64,000 nt of DNA from Pseudomonas corrugata (GTDB lineage: Bacteria > Pseudomonadota > Gammaproteobacteria > Pseudomonadales > Pseudomonadaceae). The notes below the pieces were generated by a model. It did no database searches. It was not told the DNA's origin and was given only the letters and a program-made list of their open reading frames with translations. Within the stretch, counting starts at the first letter, position 1, and each line of letters begins with the position of its first letter. The position numbers and the translations under genes are program-made. Of the stretch, positions 18,978 through 28,145 are shown one piece after another. Location of the stretch: contig NZ_LHVK01000025.1 of the NCBI RefSeq assembly GCF_001269905.1, positions 62,001 through 126,000 on the forward strand, read 5' to 3'.

Positions 18978-19271
18978 ATGGCCCTCACACGAAACTACAA
19001 ACACACGATTGTCGAACGCGCCAGGCGTGACCCTGAGTTTGCTCAGCTACTGTTGGAGGAGGCGCCCTCAATGACCGGAACATTCACACGCTTCGATGCT
19101 GCTATTTATCTCAAAACGCCTGAGGAAATGACCGCGTATCTGGATGCCTGTTTCGACGAGGACGATGGCGACGCCGTACTGGTACGAGCGGCTCTCGACG
19201 ATATCGCTCGAGCAAAAGACATGACGCCAATTGCCCTCGATGCGGATGGTGACCAATTGAACGTCGACTGA
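18978..19271 (+). pseudogene. Composite, truncated antitoxin-like gene
   Basis: A 97-residue frame with a good start (GAAGG seven bases before the ATG). Residues 1-28 (MALTRNYKHTIVERARRDPE) resemble the start of one Xre-type addiction-module antidote family. Residues 35-85 (YLKTPEEMTAYLDACFDEDD, ALDDIARAKDMTPIA) resemble the HI1420/TIGR02684 antidote family. The protein stops where the helix-turn-helix should begin and ends in ALDADGDQLNVD. No partner toxin gene lies beside it. I read it as a fused relic without DNA-binding capacity; a small functional protein cannot be excluded. Confidence 0.6.
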
Positions 19272-19418
19272 TATCTCGCCACGACAGCGCTCATCTGGCG
19301 ATCTGTTGCTATTGTTAACCCCAGCCCTGCGACCCTACACCGCACATGGCTTTTTTACTTCCAGCCTGCGATCAGGCTAAATACCGCCACCTGATCGCCC
19401 AACCGAGCGGATTCGCCC

Positions 19419-19817
19419 ATGTCCCGACAACGGCTTGCATTTGCCTGGATCGCCTGCTTCGCAGTGCTGTTCAACATGCTTGCCATGCCGCTTTCCGGCA
19501 GCGGGGCAGTGCAGAAGAACGCGCCGGTCGAGCAGCTGTTGTGGGGCAGTTTCTGTTCCTCCAGTGGCACGAAGCTGGTGGCGATTTCCCTGGGCAAGCT
19601 CGAACAGGGCACGCCCCGCAACGACGACCATTCGACCATGCAGCATTGCTGGTGCTGCGCAGGCTCGGCGTCGTTGGTGGCGCTCACTGGACAGGCTCCG
19701 CGGCTGTATCTGACTCCACAGCCTGCCCATCACGGCCTTGTCCACTTGGCGTTCGACAGCCCCACGCCACGCCAGCAATGGCCGAGCCTCAACCCCCGCG
19801 CCTCGCCTCTGGTCTGA
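19419..19817 (+). CDS. DUF2946 domain protein, copper-associated
   Basis: A 132-residue protein with an N-terminal hydrophobic signal/anchor (AFAWIACFAVLFNMLAMPL) and the DUF2946 features: a central HCWCC cysteine cluster and a Pro-rich tail. DUF2946 proteins are commonly encoded beside PCu(A)C and copper TonB receptors. Biochemical function is unknown; the His/Cys cluster suggests metal binding in the periplasm or membrane. First gene of a plus-strand set reaching the copper receptor, with the next gene 51 bp downstream. Confidence 0.8.
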   Translation: MSRQRLAFAWIACFAVLFNMLAMPLSGSGAVQKNAPVEQLLWGSFCSSSGTKLVAISLGKLEQGTPRNDDHSTMQHCWCCAGSASLVALTGQAPRLYLTPQPAHHGLVHLAFDSPTPRQQWPSLNPRASPLV

Positions 19818-19868
19818 TTCCCACCGCATAAAAACAATTGCGTCCTGAATCGTTCCGGAGAATCACCC

Positions 19869-20348
19869 ATGTTGAACAGACTTATCCTGCTGGCTGCCCT
19901 GCTGCTTCCCGTCGGCTTCGCTCACGCTCATCAGTACAAGGTCGGCGACCTTGAGATCGCCCATCCCTGGTCCCAGGAACTGCCGCCCAACGCCCCTACC
20001 GTGGCTGCTTATTTCGTGATCCACAATACGGGCTCAAAGACGGACAAACTGCTCAGCGTCGACACGCCGATTGCCGGCAAGGCCGAGCTCCACGAACACG
20101 TGAAGCAGGACGACCTGATGAAGATGCAACCCGTGCCTGTGGTTGCGATTGCTCCTGGCGCTACCGTCACTTTTGCCCCCATGGCTTACCACGTCATGCT
20201 GCTGGACCTGAAGGACCGCAGCCTGCTGAGCGACGGCAAGCGCTTCGCCATGACTCTGCATTTCGAGAAAGCCGGGGATGTCACGGTCGACGTTGCGGTG
20301 CAGAAAAAAGCCCCCGAAGGCACCATGACCGAAGCCCACATGCACTGA
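19869..20348 (+). CDS. Periplasmic copper chaperone PCu(A)C
   Basis: A 159-residue secreted protein with a signal peptide ending near FAHAH. The copper site is visible: HEHVKQDDLMKMQPV followed about 30 residues later by MAYHVMLL, matching the H(M)x10Mx21HxM pattern. PCu(A)C proteins bind Cu(I) in the periplasm and deliver copper to cytochrome oxidase or the uptake system. Its position between two DUF2946 genes and before a copper receptor supports copper acquisition. GGAG precedes the ATG. Confidence 0.92.
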   Translation: MLNRLILLAALLLPVGFAHAHQYKVGDLEIAHPWSQELPPNAPTVAAYFVIHNTGSKTDKLLSVDTPIAGKAELHEHVKQDDLMKMQPVPVVAIAPGATVTFAPMAYHVMLLDLKDRSLLSDGKRFAMTLHFEKAGDVTVDVAVQKKAPEGTMTEAHMH

Positions 20349-20357
20349 TAGCTGCCC

Positions 20358-20789
20358 ATGGGTCTTCCCCGCGCCAGGCCTGACATGCCCCGCCGCCAGC
20401 CGATGAGCCTGGCACGCGGCAGCTGGATCAGCCTGTTCGCCATGCTGATGATCTTTGTCGGTCCACTGATTTCTCAGTCGATGCCGATGGATCAGCACAT
20501 GCCTGCGTCCATGACGATGAGCATGGACATGTCCGCAGGAGCTCTTGCCGGACATGAGGCAACGACAGCCGAACACTGCCCGCCCCAGAACGGGCATCAC
20601 GCGCTGTGGGAGAAGTGTGGCTATTGCAGCCTGCTGTTCAACTGTCCGGCTTTGCCCGGAGAGCAGTCCCTCGCCTTTTTCGACACCCCAACGGCCAACA
20701 CCTACACCACTCCGTCCCCGCGCCTGGGTCATGCCCGGCCGTCCTTCTTCCCTGGTGCCCGTACCCGCGCACCGCCCCTCGACGCGTAA
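20358..20789 (+). CDS. Second DUF2946 domain protein
   Basis: A 143-residue protein nine bases after the copper chaperone. It has a hydrophobic helix (SLFAMLMIFVGPLIS), then a Met/His/Asp-rich stretch (SMPMDQHMPASMTMSMDMS), and a WEKCGYCSLL cysteine pair typical of DUF2946. The Met/His run is a plausible copper-binding surface. The ATG used gives a long polar leader; an ATG 16 codons later (MSLARGSW) may be the true start. Confidence 0.78.
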   Translation: MGLPRARPDMPRRQPMSLARGSWISLFAMLMIFVGPLISQSMPMDQHMPASMTMSMDMSAGALAGHEATTAEHCPPQNGHHALWEKCGYCSLLFNCPALPGEQSLAFFDTPTANTYTTPSPRLGHARPSFFPGARTRAPPLDA

Positions 20790-20870
20790 GCCCGACACTT
20801 ACCAACCCGGTCGCACAAGACAGCCCAGGCTGCCCGACCGTGTCGTCTACGTCTGTTCGATGGAATTATC

Positions 20871-22997
20871 ATGTCCAGGTTTCCTGCCGGCATCGCTTTG
20901 GGTACTGCCCAGGCCAGTTGCCCTCCAAATGAGGCTCGGGTGCGTTTTCACCCTGCCGTCGCCGCCGTCTGCGGCCTGTTGCTCACGTCTCATGCGCTGG
21001 CCGATGAGCACGACCATCATGAAAGCCAAGTCGAGGAACTGAGCCCGACGGTCATCACCGCCATCGCGCCCAGCTCCCCTCTGACCGTGGTCACCAACCC
21101 CAAGGACCCGCGCCAACCGGTCCCGGCCAGTGACGGCGGTGACTACCTCAAGACCATTCCCGGCTTCGCCCTGGTGCGCAACGGCGGCACCAATGGCGAT
21201 CCGGTGCTGCGAGGCATGTTCGGCTCGCGACTGAATATCCTCACCAACGGCAGCACGCTGCTGGGCGCCTGCCCCGGCCGGATGGATGCGCCCACCTCCT
21301 ACATCTCACCGGAAACCTACGATCAGCTCACGGTGATCAAGGGCCCGCAAACCGTGCTGTGGGGCCCGGGAGCGTCGGCCGGAACCATCCTGTTCGACCG
21401 CAAGCCGGAACAGTTCGGCGAGTTGGGCACAAGGGTCAACGCCAGTGTGCTGGCCGGCTCCAACGGTCGTTTCGACAAAGTGCTGGACGCTGCTGCGGGC
21501 GGGTCGTTGGGCTACGTACGAGTGATCGGCAACACCGCTCATTCGGACGATTACCGCGATGGCAACAACGACACGGTGCCGTCGCGCTACGACAAGTGGA
21601 ACGGTGACGTCACCCTTGGCTGGACGCCGGATACCGATACGCTGCTGGAGCTGACCGCCGGCAAGGGCGACGGCGAGGCGCGCTATGCCGGGCGAGGCAT
21701 GGACGGCGCACAGTTCAAGCGTGAAAGCCTAGGGCTGCGTTTCGAACGGTCGAATCTCGGCGAGGTGCTGGATAAGATCGAGGCACAGGTCTACTACAAC
21801 TACGCCGACCATGTGATGGACAACTACACGCTGCGCACCCCCTCGGGCACCGGGATGATGGCCGGGCCCATGGCGTCCAACGTCGACCGACGCACACTCG
21901 GCGCGCGTATCAAGGCCACCTGGCGCTGGGCCGATGTGCAGTTGATCAGCGGCCTGGATGCCCAGACCAACGAACATCGCCAACGCAGCAGCATGGGCGT
22001 CGACACCTACAAGGAACTGCCGCGCACCAAGGATGCCGACTTTCACAACTACGGTGTTTTCGGTGAACTGACCTGGTACGCAGCCGACCGCGACAGGCTG
22101 GTCACCGGCGCCCGTCTCGACCGGGCTTCGGCCAAGGATTACCGGCAGAGCATAGGCTCCGGCATGATGGTTCAGCCCAACCCCACTGCCGACGAGACCC
22201 GCGCCGATACCCTGCCCAGCGGTTTCGTCCGCTACGAACACGACCTGGCCGACAGCCCCACGACGGTTTATGCCGGCCTGGGCCACGCGCAACGCTTCCC
22301 TGACTACTGGGAGCTGTTCTCGCCGGATGACGGACCCACCAGCTCGCTGAATGCCTTCGATTCGATCAAGCCGGAAAAAACCACCCAGCTCGACTTCGGC
22401 CTGCAGTACGAGACCGAAACCCTCGAAGCCTGGGCCTCGGGTTATGTCGGGCAGGTGCGCGACTACATCCTGTTCGACTACACGCCCGGCATGATGGGCA
22501 GTACCTCCCGGGCCGAAAACATCGACGCACGGATCATGGGCGGCGAATTGGGGGCGGCCTACCAACTGACTGAACGCTGGAAGGCCGACGCCACCCTGGC
22601 CTATGCCTGGGGCAAGAACAGCAGCGACGGCAGTGCCCTGGCACAGATGCCGCCGCTGGATGCGCGCCTGGGCCTGACCTACAGCGCCGACCGCTGGAGC
22701 GCCGGAGCCTTGTGGCGCGTGGTGGCGGCGCAGCACCGGGTCGATGAGAACAGGGGCAACGTGGTGGGCAAGGACTACGGCACGAGCTCGGGCTTCGGGG
22801 TCTTCTCCCTCAACGGCGCCTATCGCATCAACACGCATTGGAAGGTCAGCAGCGGCGTCGACAACCTGTTCGGCAAAGCCTACACGGAACACTTGAACCT
22901 GGCCGGCAACGCCGGATTCGGCTATCCGGCCAGTGATCCCCAAGCCATCAACGAACCGGGGCGCACGCTCTGGACCAAGGTGGACATGAGTTTCTGA
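20871..22997 (+). CDS. oprC: TonB-dependent copper receptor (OprC/NosA type)
   Basis: A 708-residue outer-membrane receptor. An N-terminal signal region ends near SHALADE. The plug domain (about residues 60-180) contains VLRGMFGSRLNILTNG, the LGACPGRMD segment characteristic of the copper-receptor subfamily, and VIKGPQTVLWGPG. A 22-stranded barrel ends in the C-terminal aromatic F (KVDMSF). Family knowledge and the neighbouring PCu(A)C gene indicate copper uptake. A His-rich start (DEHDHHES) is seen in the mature N-terminus. Confidence 0.9.
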   Translation: MSRFPAGIALGTAQASCPPNEARVRFHPAVAAVCGLLLTSHALADEHDHHESQVEELSPTVITAIAPSSPLTVVTNPKDPRQPVPASDGGDYLKTIPGFALVRNGGTNGDPVLRGMFGSRLNILTNGSTLLGACPGRMDAPTSYISPETYDQLTVIKGPQTVLWGPGASAGTILFDRKPEQFGELGTRVNASVLAGSNGRFDKVLDAAAGGSLGYVRVIGNTAHSDDYRDGNNDTVPSRYDKWNGDVTLGWTPDTDTLLELTAGKGDGEARYAGRGMDGAQFKRESLGLRFERSNLGEVLDKIEAQVYYNYADHVMDNYTLRTPSGTGMMAGPMASNVDRRTLGARIKATWRWADVQLISGLDAQTNEHRQRSSMGVDTYKELPRTKDADFHNYGVFGELTWYAADRDRLVTGARLDRASAKDYRQSIGSGMMVQPNPTADETRADTLPSGFVRYEHDLADSPTTVYAGLGHAQRFPDYWELFSPDDGPTSSLNAFDSIKPEKTTQLDFGLQYETETLEAWASGYVGQVRDYILFDYTPGMMGSTSRAENIDARIMGGELGAAYQLTERWKADATLAYAWGKNSSDGSALAQMPPLDARLGLTYSADRWSAGALWRVVAAQHRVDENRGNVVGKDYGTSSGFGVFSLNGAYRINTHWKVSSGVDNLFGKAYTEHLNLAGNAGFGYPASDPQAINEPGRTLWTKVDMSF

Positions 22998-23000
22998 CAA

Positions 23001-23065
23001 CATCGCGGGCAAGCCTCGCTCCCACAGGCACTACCCAACCCTGTGGGAGCAAGGCTTGCCCGCGC
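23001..23065. repeat. REPIN
   Basis: Inverted REP cores ATCGCGGGCAAGCCTCGCTC and TGTGGGAGCAAGGCTTGCCC lie between the copper receptor and the PepSY gene; the hairpin may shield the 3' end of the receptor mRNA. Confidence 0.85.
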
Positions 23066-23119
23066 TCGGTCGCACAGCGACTACATAACAAACACATTTG
23101 CCAAGCGGAGCGCTTTTCG

Positions 23120-24499
23120 ATGAGCCAACCGAAACCGAATTTCTACAACCTGGCCTGGCGCTGGCATTTCTATGCCGGGCTGTTCGTCGCGCCGTTCATG
23201 GTGATGCTGGCCTTGACCGGCATCATTTACCTATTCAAACCGCAACTCGATCCACTGATGTACGGCAGCCTGCTGAACGTACCGCCCGGTCATCACACGA
23301 TGGCCGCGGACGACTTGCTCCAGAAGGTTCGCCAGGCCTACCCCGAAGCGCGGGTCAAACAGTACCTGCCACCGGCAGACGCCGAGCGCAGCGCACAGTT
23401 CGTGGTGATCGACAAAGGTCGGGAGCTGAACGTCTTCATCGATCCCTATCACGGTGACGTCCTCGGCGAACAGGACGCCAAGAACAACTTGCAAGCCATG
23501 GCCAGGGCGATCCACGGCGAACTGCTGATCGGCACCGTCGGTGATCGGCTGGTGGAAATGGCCGCCGGCTGGGGCGTGGTGCTGGTGGTGTCGGGGCTGT
23601 ACCTGTGGTGGCCTCGCGGGCAATCCTCGGCCGGGGTCCTGTGGCCGCGCTGGAGCGCTCGCGGTCGGCTGTTCTGGCGCGATTTGCATGTGGTCATCGG
23701 CTTCTGGGGCGCGGCGTTGCTGCTGGTGATGCTGCTCAGCGGCATGACCTGGACCGGCTTCTGGGGCAAACAATACGCCGAGCTCTGGAATCGCTTCCCG
23801 GCCGCAATGTGGAACGACGTGCCCAAGTCCGACGTCGACGCCGGCAGCCTCAACAGTGCCCACCGCCAGACCGTGCCCTGGGCCATGGAGAATACGCCGA
23901 TGCCGATGTCCGGCGATCACGCCGAGCACATGGCCCACGGTGGCATGCATGAGGGCCCCGCGGCGCCGACCATCAGCCTGCAAGCGGTGCAGGACATCGC
24001 CGCCGGACACAAGGTCACGCCGGGCTACAGCATCACCCTGCCGACCACAGCCACGGGAGTGTTCACCATTGCCGTGTTCGCCGACGATCCGCGCAATGAC
24101 GCCACCCTCCACGTGGACCAGTACACCGGCAAGGTCCTGGCCGATGTGCGCTGGGCCGATTACAGCGTCGTCGCCCGCGCCACCGAAACCGGCGTCATGT
24201 TGCACGAAGGCAAGATGTTCGGCCCGGCGAATCAGATCATCGTGCTGCTGATCTGCCTGATGATCCTTCTCAGCGCTGTGAGCGGCGTGGTGATCTGGTG
24301 GAAGCGCCGGCCACAAGGCAGGCTCGGTGTACCGCCCATGCGTCACGACCTGCCGACGTGGAAGACCGGGGTCTTCATCATGCTGATCCTGGCGGTGGTG
24401 TTTCCGTTGGTGGGGGCGTCGCTGGCGGTGGTATGGATGATCGACCGCCTGTTGATTTCGCGCAGGGCCCAAGGCATTCGCGGCGATGCAATGTCCTGA
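23120..24499 (+). CDS. PepSY-associated transmembrane protein
   Basis: A 459-residue inner-membrane protein of the PepSY-TM family with four main membrane helices (near residues 15-35, 140-160, 190-215 and 375-400, plus a terminal pair). The periplasmic loop carries a Met/His-rich run, MPMSGDHAEHMAHGGMHEG, that suggests copper binding. Relatives are often encoded with TonB metal receptors and are thought to act as metal or siderophore reductases. Position after the copper receptor fits reduction of copper or electron transfer in uptake. Exact activity is unproven. Confidence 0.87.
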   Translation: MSQPKPNFYNLAWRWHFYAGLFVAPFMVMLALTGIIYLFKPQLDPLMYGSLLNVPPGHHTMAADDLLQKVRQAYPEARVKQYLPPADAERSAQFVVIDKGRELNVFIDPYHGDVLGEQDAKNNLQAMARAIHGELLIGTVGDRLVEMAAGWGVVLVVSGLYLWWPRGQSSAGVLWPRWSARGRLFWRDLHVVIGFWGAALLLVMLLSGMTWTGFWGKQYAELWNRFPAAMWNDVPKSDVDAGSLNSAHRQTVPWAMENTPMPMSGDHAEHMAHGGMHEGPAAPTISLQAVQDIAAGHKVTPGYSITLPTTATGVFTIAVFADDPRNDATLHVDQYTGKVLADVRWADYSVVARATETGVMLHEGKMFGPANQIIVLLICLMILLSAVSGVVIWWKRRPQGRLGVPPMRHDLPTWKTGVFIMLILAVVFPLVGASLAVVWMIDRLLISRRAQGIRGDAMS

Positions 24500-24533
24500 G
24501 TAATGGGGCGACTGGGTCGCGAGGCTTCGACGG

Positions 24534-24881
24534 TCAAGGTCGGAACAGATCGCCACAGGACTGCGACTGGAGGACGCCATTGCAGACGTGAAAATGTTTC
24601 ACGTCGTCAACACTGGCGTCTTCGATCTCGTTGGGCGTGCCTCCGCCGTAGGCATTCCTGCAGGTCACCGTGATCCGGCACCGCCCGTTGCCCTGAGGCT
24701 CGCTCATCGCCCGGGGCGGGCGTCCGGCGTCCATCGCACTCACCGTTGCCTTGCAACTGGAGCTGATCGGGTTATCCCTCCATGCTTGCTCACAGGGAGG
24801 CCCGGAAGCGCCGGCCAAGCGAATGGCAATACACCCAAAGACCAGTGCGCCAATAGAAGTCACAAGCTGGGTCGTGGTCAT
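24534..24881 (-). CDS. Small secreted cysteine-rich hypothetical protein
   Basis: A 115-residue protein starting at the ATG at 24881, which has GGGAAG eight bases upstream; a longer frame begins at 25001 but lacks signals. An N-terminal hydrophobic stretch (LVTSIGALVFGCIAIRLAGA) looks like a signal peptide. The mature part has six Cys spaced as if in disulfides (CEQAW, SSSCKATV, GRCRITVTCRN, HVCNG, QSQSCGD). I do not recognise the family. It converges with the PepSY gene and is divergent from the ABC transporter. Confidence 0.65.
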   Translation of the reverse strand: MTTTQLVTSIGALVFGCIAIRLAGASGPPCEQAWRDNPISSSCKATVSAMDAGRPPRAMSEPQGNGRCRITVTCRNAYGGGTPNEIEDASVDDVKHFHVCNGVLQSQSCGDLFRP

Positions 24882-25142
24882 TGAGTTTCTTCCCTTTAGT
24901 GGGAACAAGCAGGCTAACCTGCGTCGCCCCCTGGGGCTACTGTCAGGTCTGACAGGTCTGCGTCCATTCGGTTGGCTTGCCTGGGGAGTTGTTGGACACA
25001 CCGGCCTGAGGAGGTTTCATTTTCATGCTGAAGACAGTGCGTTAACGGAAGGCGGCGCGAAACCTCTACAATCGCGCCCGCTGCCGAACTGTAGACATAA
25101 CCCACAGGGATTGTGTCTTAACCCGATCATTTGAGTACACGC

Positions 25143-25931
25143 ATGACCTCGCTGACCCTCTCCCACCTCGCCTGGACACCCCTGGGCCACGGTCACTGCC
25201 ATCACCAGTTCCAACTGCGTGACGCCTCGTTGCAGGTGGCGGCCGGGGAGTTCGTCGGGTTGATCGGGCCCAACGGCAGTGGCAAGACCAGCCTGCTGCG
25301 TTGCGCCTATCGGTTCAACCCGCCGGAGAGCGGTGAGGTGAAACTCGACCACCACAACGTCTGGCGTCAGTCATCGCGCTGGTGCGCACAACGTATCGCC
25401 GTGGTACTGCAGGAGTTTCCCGACGCCTTTGGCCTGACGGTCGAGGAAGTGGTCGCCATGGGCCGCACGCCCCACAAGGGCCTGTTCGATGGCGATAACC
25501 ACGAGGACCGGCGCCTGGTCATCCAGGCCCTGGAAGCGGCAGGGCTGCAAGGTTTTGGCGAACATGCCTTCGCTACCCTCTCGGGCGGTGAAAAACAGCG
25601 GGTGATCCTGGCCCGCGCCCTGGCCCAGCAACCGCAACTGCTGATCCTCGACGAGCCGACCAATCACCTCGACCCGCGCTATCAACTCGAACTGCTGCAA
25701 CTGATCAAGCGCCTGGGGATCGGTACCCTCGCCAGCATCCACGACCTGAACCTGGCGGCCGCCTTCTGTGACCGGCTCTACGTCATCGAACACGGCCGCA
25801 TCGTCGCCAGTGGCCCCCCCAAGGATGTGCTGACGGCCGCGCTGCTGCATGAAGTCTTCGGCGTCGAAGCCCTGGTGGATGAACATCCCCTCGCCGGCTA
25901 CCCACGAATCACCTGGATAACCCAACCATGA
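25143..25931 (+). CDS. ABC importer ATPase (FecE/BtuD type)
   Basis: A 262-residue ATPase with Walker A GPNGSGKTS, signature LSGGEKQRV, Walker B LLILDEPTNHLD and a switch His (IHDLNLAA). It belongs to the iron-siderophore/vitamin B12 class. An alternative TTG start exists at 25131. It overlaps the binding-protein gene by 4 bp. In P. aeruginosa a similar ABC trio sits next to the same cob genes, which favours a corrinoid, cobalt or iron-complex substrate, but the sequence does not decide this. Confidence 0.88.
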   Translation: MTSLTLSHLAWTPLGHGHCHHQFQLRDASLQVAAGEFVGLIGPNGSGKTSLLRCAYRFNPPESGEVKLDHHNVWRQSSRWCAQRIAVVLQEFPDAFGLTVEEVVAMGRTPHKGLFDGDNHEDRRLVIQALEAAGLQGFGEHAFATLSGGEKQRVILARALAQQPQLLILDEPTNHLDPRYQLELLQLIKRLGIGTLASIHDLNLAAAFCDRLYVIEHGRIVASGPPKDVLTAALLHEVFGVEALVDEHPLAGYPRITWITQP

Positions 25932-26875
25932 CCCTGCGTTCCTTGCTGCTCCTGCCGCTGCTGCTGTGCAGCGCCCACGCCCTGGCCGAAGCCACCCGTT
26001 ATCCTCTGACGATCCAGAGCTGCAACCGTCAGGTGGTGTTCAACAACGCCCCCCGGCATGCCGTCAGCCACGACATCAACATGACCCAGATGATGCTCGC
26101 CCTCGGGCTCAAATCACGCATGGTCGGCTACAGCGGCATCAGCGGCTGGAAATCGGTGACGCCGGAGATGGCGAAGATTCTCGATGGACTGCCGGAACTG
26201 GCGGCCAAATACCCCTCGGTGGAAACCCTGCTCAACGCCAACGTGGACTTCTTCTTCGCCGGCTGGGACTACGGCATGCGGGTGGGCGGTGACCTGACGC
26301 CACAGACCCTGCAACCGCTGGGTATCCCTGTTTACGAACTGACTGAATCCTGCGCGTTCGTGATGAAACGCCCGGCGGCTTCGCTGGAGGACACCTACAA
26401 CGACCTGCGCAATCTCGGGAAGATTTTCGACGTCCAGGACCGCGCCAATGCACTGATCGCCACGATGCAGGCCCAGGTGACCGAAGTCCGCAAACACCTG
26501 CCGGCCGATCGGCCCCGGGTGTTCCTCTATGACAGCGGTGAAGACCGGGCCATGACTTCCGGTCGGCTGGGCATGCCCCAAGCCCTGATCGACGCGGCGG
26601 GCGGGCGCAACATCCTGGATGACGTGGAAACCAGCTGGACCCGGGTGAACTGGGAAAACGTGGTTGAGCGCAACCCGGAGGTCATCGTGATCGTCGATTA
26701 CGGCGAAGTCAGCGCCGAGCAGAAACAGCAGTTCCTGCTGGACAACCCGGCCTTGCAATCGGTGGATGCGATCAGAGACCGGCGCTTCATCGTGATTCCC
26801 TACGTCCAGGCCACGCCAGGTATCGATAATGTGGTGGCGGTACAGACCCTGGCGAAGGGTTTTCACGACCGATGA
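25928..26875 (+). CDS. Periplasmic metal-complex binding protein of the ABC importer
   Basis: A 315-residue protein with a signal peptide (LLLLPLLLCSAHALAEA) and a TroA/FepB-type fold: two lobes joined by a long helix. It has the typical GLKSRMVGYSG start of lobe 1 and AAGGRNILDD in lobe 2. It binds the substrate and delivers it to the permease. It overlaps the ATPase and permease genes by 4 bp each, so the three form one operon. Several Cys (QSCNRQ, ESCAF) may form a disulfide. Confidence 0.86.
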   Translation: MTLRSLLLLPLLLCSAHALAEATRYPLTIQSCNRQVVFNNAPRHAVSHDINMTQMMLALGLKSRMVGYSGISGWKSVTPEMAKILDGLPELAAKYPSVETLLNANVDFFFAGWDYGMRVGGDLTPQTLQPLGIPVYELTESCAFVMKRPAASLEDTYNDLRNLGKIFDVQDRANALIATMQAQVTEVRKHLPADRPRVFLYDSGEDRAMTSGRLGMPQALIDAAGGRNILDDVETSWTRVNWENVVERNPEVIVIVDYGEVSAEQKQQFLLDNPALQSVDAIRDRRFIVIPYVQATPGIDNVVAVQTLAKGFHDR

Positions 26876-27882
26876 ACCCTCGTCGCTATGCCGGACTGCT
26901 GGCCTTCCTCGGTGCGCTGATGCTGATCTCGTGCGTGGTGTCCCTGGGCTTCGGGCCGGCGCGGGTGCCAGTGGCCGTGGTCTGGGACATTCTGCTGAAC
27001 AAGGCCTTCGGCATGGGGGAGGTCTATTGGACGCCCGGCCAGGAACACATCGTCTGGCTGATCCGCGTGCCGCGCCTGCTGCTCGGGGCGCTGGTAGGCG
27101 CGGGGCTGGCGCTGATCGGCGCAGTGCTGCAAGCGGTCACCCGCAATCCGCTGGCCGATCCGCACCTGCTCGGAGTCACCTCGGGCGCGACCCTCGGGGC
27201 GGTCATCGTGGTGCTGCATGTCGGTGAGATCATCGGCCTGCTGACCCTGCCCCTCGCCGCGTTCATCGGCGCGTTGCTGAGCATGCTGCTGGTGCTGGCG
27301 ATTGCCAGCCGCCAGGGTCGCCTGGAAAGTGATCGTCTGTTGCTGTGCGGCGTGGCGGTGTCATTCGTGATGATGGCGGCGGCCAACCTGCTGCTGTTCC
27401 TGGGTGACCATCGCGCCAGCTCCGCAGTGATGTTCTGGATGCTCGGCGGCCTGGGCCTGGCGCGCTGGGAACTGCTGGCAGTACCCGCCGCCAGTGTCCT
27501 GCTGGGACTGGTCCTGCTGCTGGGCATGGCTCGACCGCTGAACGCCCTGATGGCGGGCGAACAGACCGCCGTGACCCTGGGCCTGAACGCGGCGAAGGTG
27601 CGGCTGTGGATCTTCCTGATCGCGTCGCTGATGACCGGCGTGCTGGTGTCCATCAGCGGTTCGATCGGTTTCGTCGGGCTGATGGTGCCGCACATCGCCC
27701 GGCGCCTGGTGGGCGCCGAGCATCGTCGCTTGCTGCCGGCATGCGTACTGCTGGGCAGCCTGTTCCTGGTGTGGGTGGACGTGGCCGCCCGAACCCTGAT
27801 CGCACCGGAGGACCTGCCGATTGGCGTGGCGACGGCAGCCATTGGCGGGCTGTTTTTCATCGGCCTGATGCGCCGGCGCTGA
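26872..27882 (+). CDS. ABC importer permease (FecCD/BtuC family)
   Basis: A 336-residue permease with about ten membrane helices. It shows the FecCD hallmarks LLGALVGAGLALIGAVLQAV, NPLADPHLLGVTSGA and, near the end, GSIGFVGLMVPHIARRLVG, which contacts the ATPase. It completes the three-gene importer. No receptor gene for a corrinoid lies next to it here. Confidence 0.9.
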   Translation: MNPRRYAGLLAFLGALMLISCVVSLGFGPARVPVAVVWDILLNKAFGMGEVYWTPGQEHIVWLIRVPRLLLGALVGAGLALIGAVLQAVTRNPLADPHLLGVTSGATLGAVIVVLHVGEIIGLLTLPLAAFIGALLSMLLVLAIASRQGRLESDRLLLCGVAVSFVMMAAANLLLFLGDHRASSAVMFWMLGGLGLARWELLAVPAASVLLGLVLLLGMARPLNALMAGEQTAVTLGLNAAKVRLWIFLIASLMTGVLVSISGSIGFVGLMVPHIARRLVGAEHRRLLPACVLLGSLFLVWVDVAARTLIAPEDLPIGVATAAIGGLFFIGLMRRR

Positions 27883-27914
27883 GCCCCCGAATCCTCTGTC
27901 CACAGTAGCCTCCT

Positions 27915-28003
27915 TGTGGGAGCGAGCCTGCTCGCGATAGCGGTGGATCAGTCCCATCGTCTCTGGCTGACCCACCGCTATCGCGAGCAGGCTCGCTCCC
28001 ACA
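27915..28003. repeat. REPIN
   Basis: Inverted cores TGTGGGAGCGAGCCTGCTCG and CGAGCAGGCTCGCTCCCACA flank about 47 bases; lies between the ABC permease and the urtA regulatory region. Confidence 0.87.
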
Positions 28004-28029
28004 TCAAGGCATTCGAGGCCTGCGATTTC

Positions 28030-28090
28030 TGCGCACCGATGTGGCGCATCTGATCGCACCAGCGCACAAGCGACGGTCGCTCGTGGTGCG
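28030..28090 (+). promoter_or_regulatory. NtrC-like enhancer sites upstream of urtA
   Basis: Half-sites similar to the NtrC operator (GCACCA / TGGTGC) occur as TGCGCACC (28030), GTGGCGCA (28041), CGCACCA (28055) and TGGTGCG (28084). They lie about 56-116 bp upstream of the sigma-54 -24 element, the usual enhancer distance. NtrC control of urea uptake is well known in bacteria; the assignment here rests on motif and position. Confidence 0.5.
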
Positions 28091-28145
28091 TCACCCCGTC
28101 GTCCCCAGCGCGCCGCCCCCCACATTTCCCGGCCTTTCCACGACC

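Noticed and set aside
24882..25142. Possible Fur or riboswitch control element before the ABC importer
   Set aside because: No Fur-box match or conserved stem could be made out; nothing specific to report.
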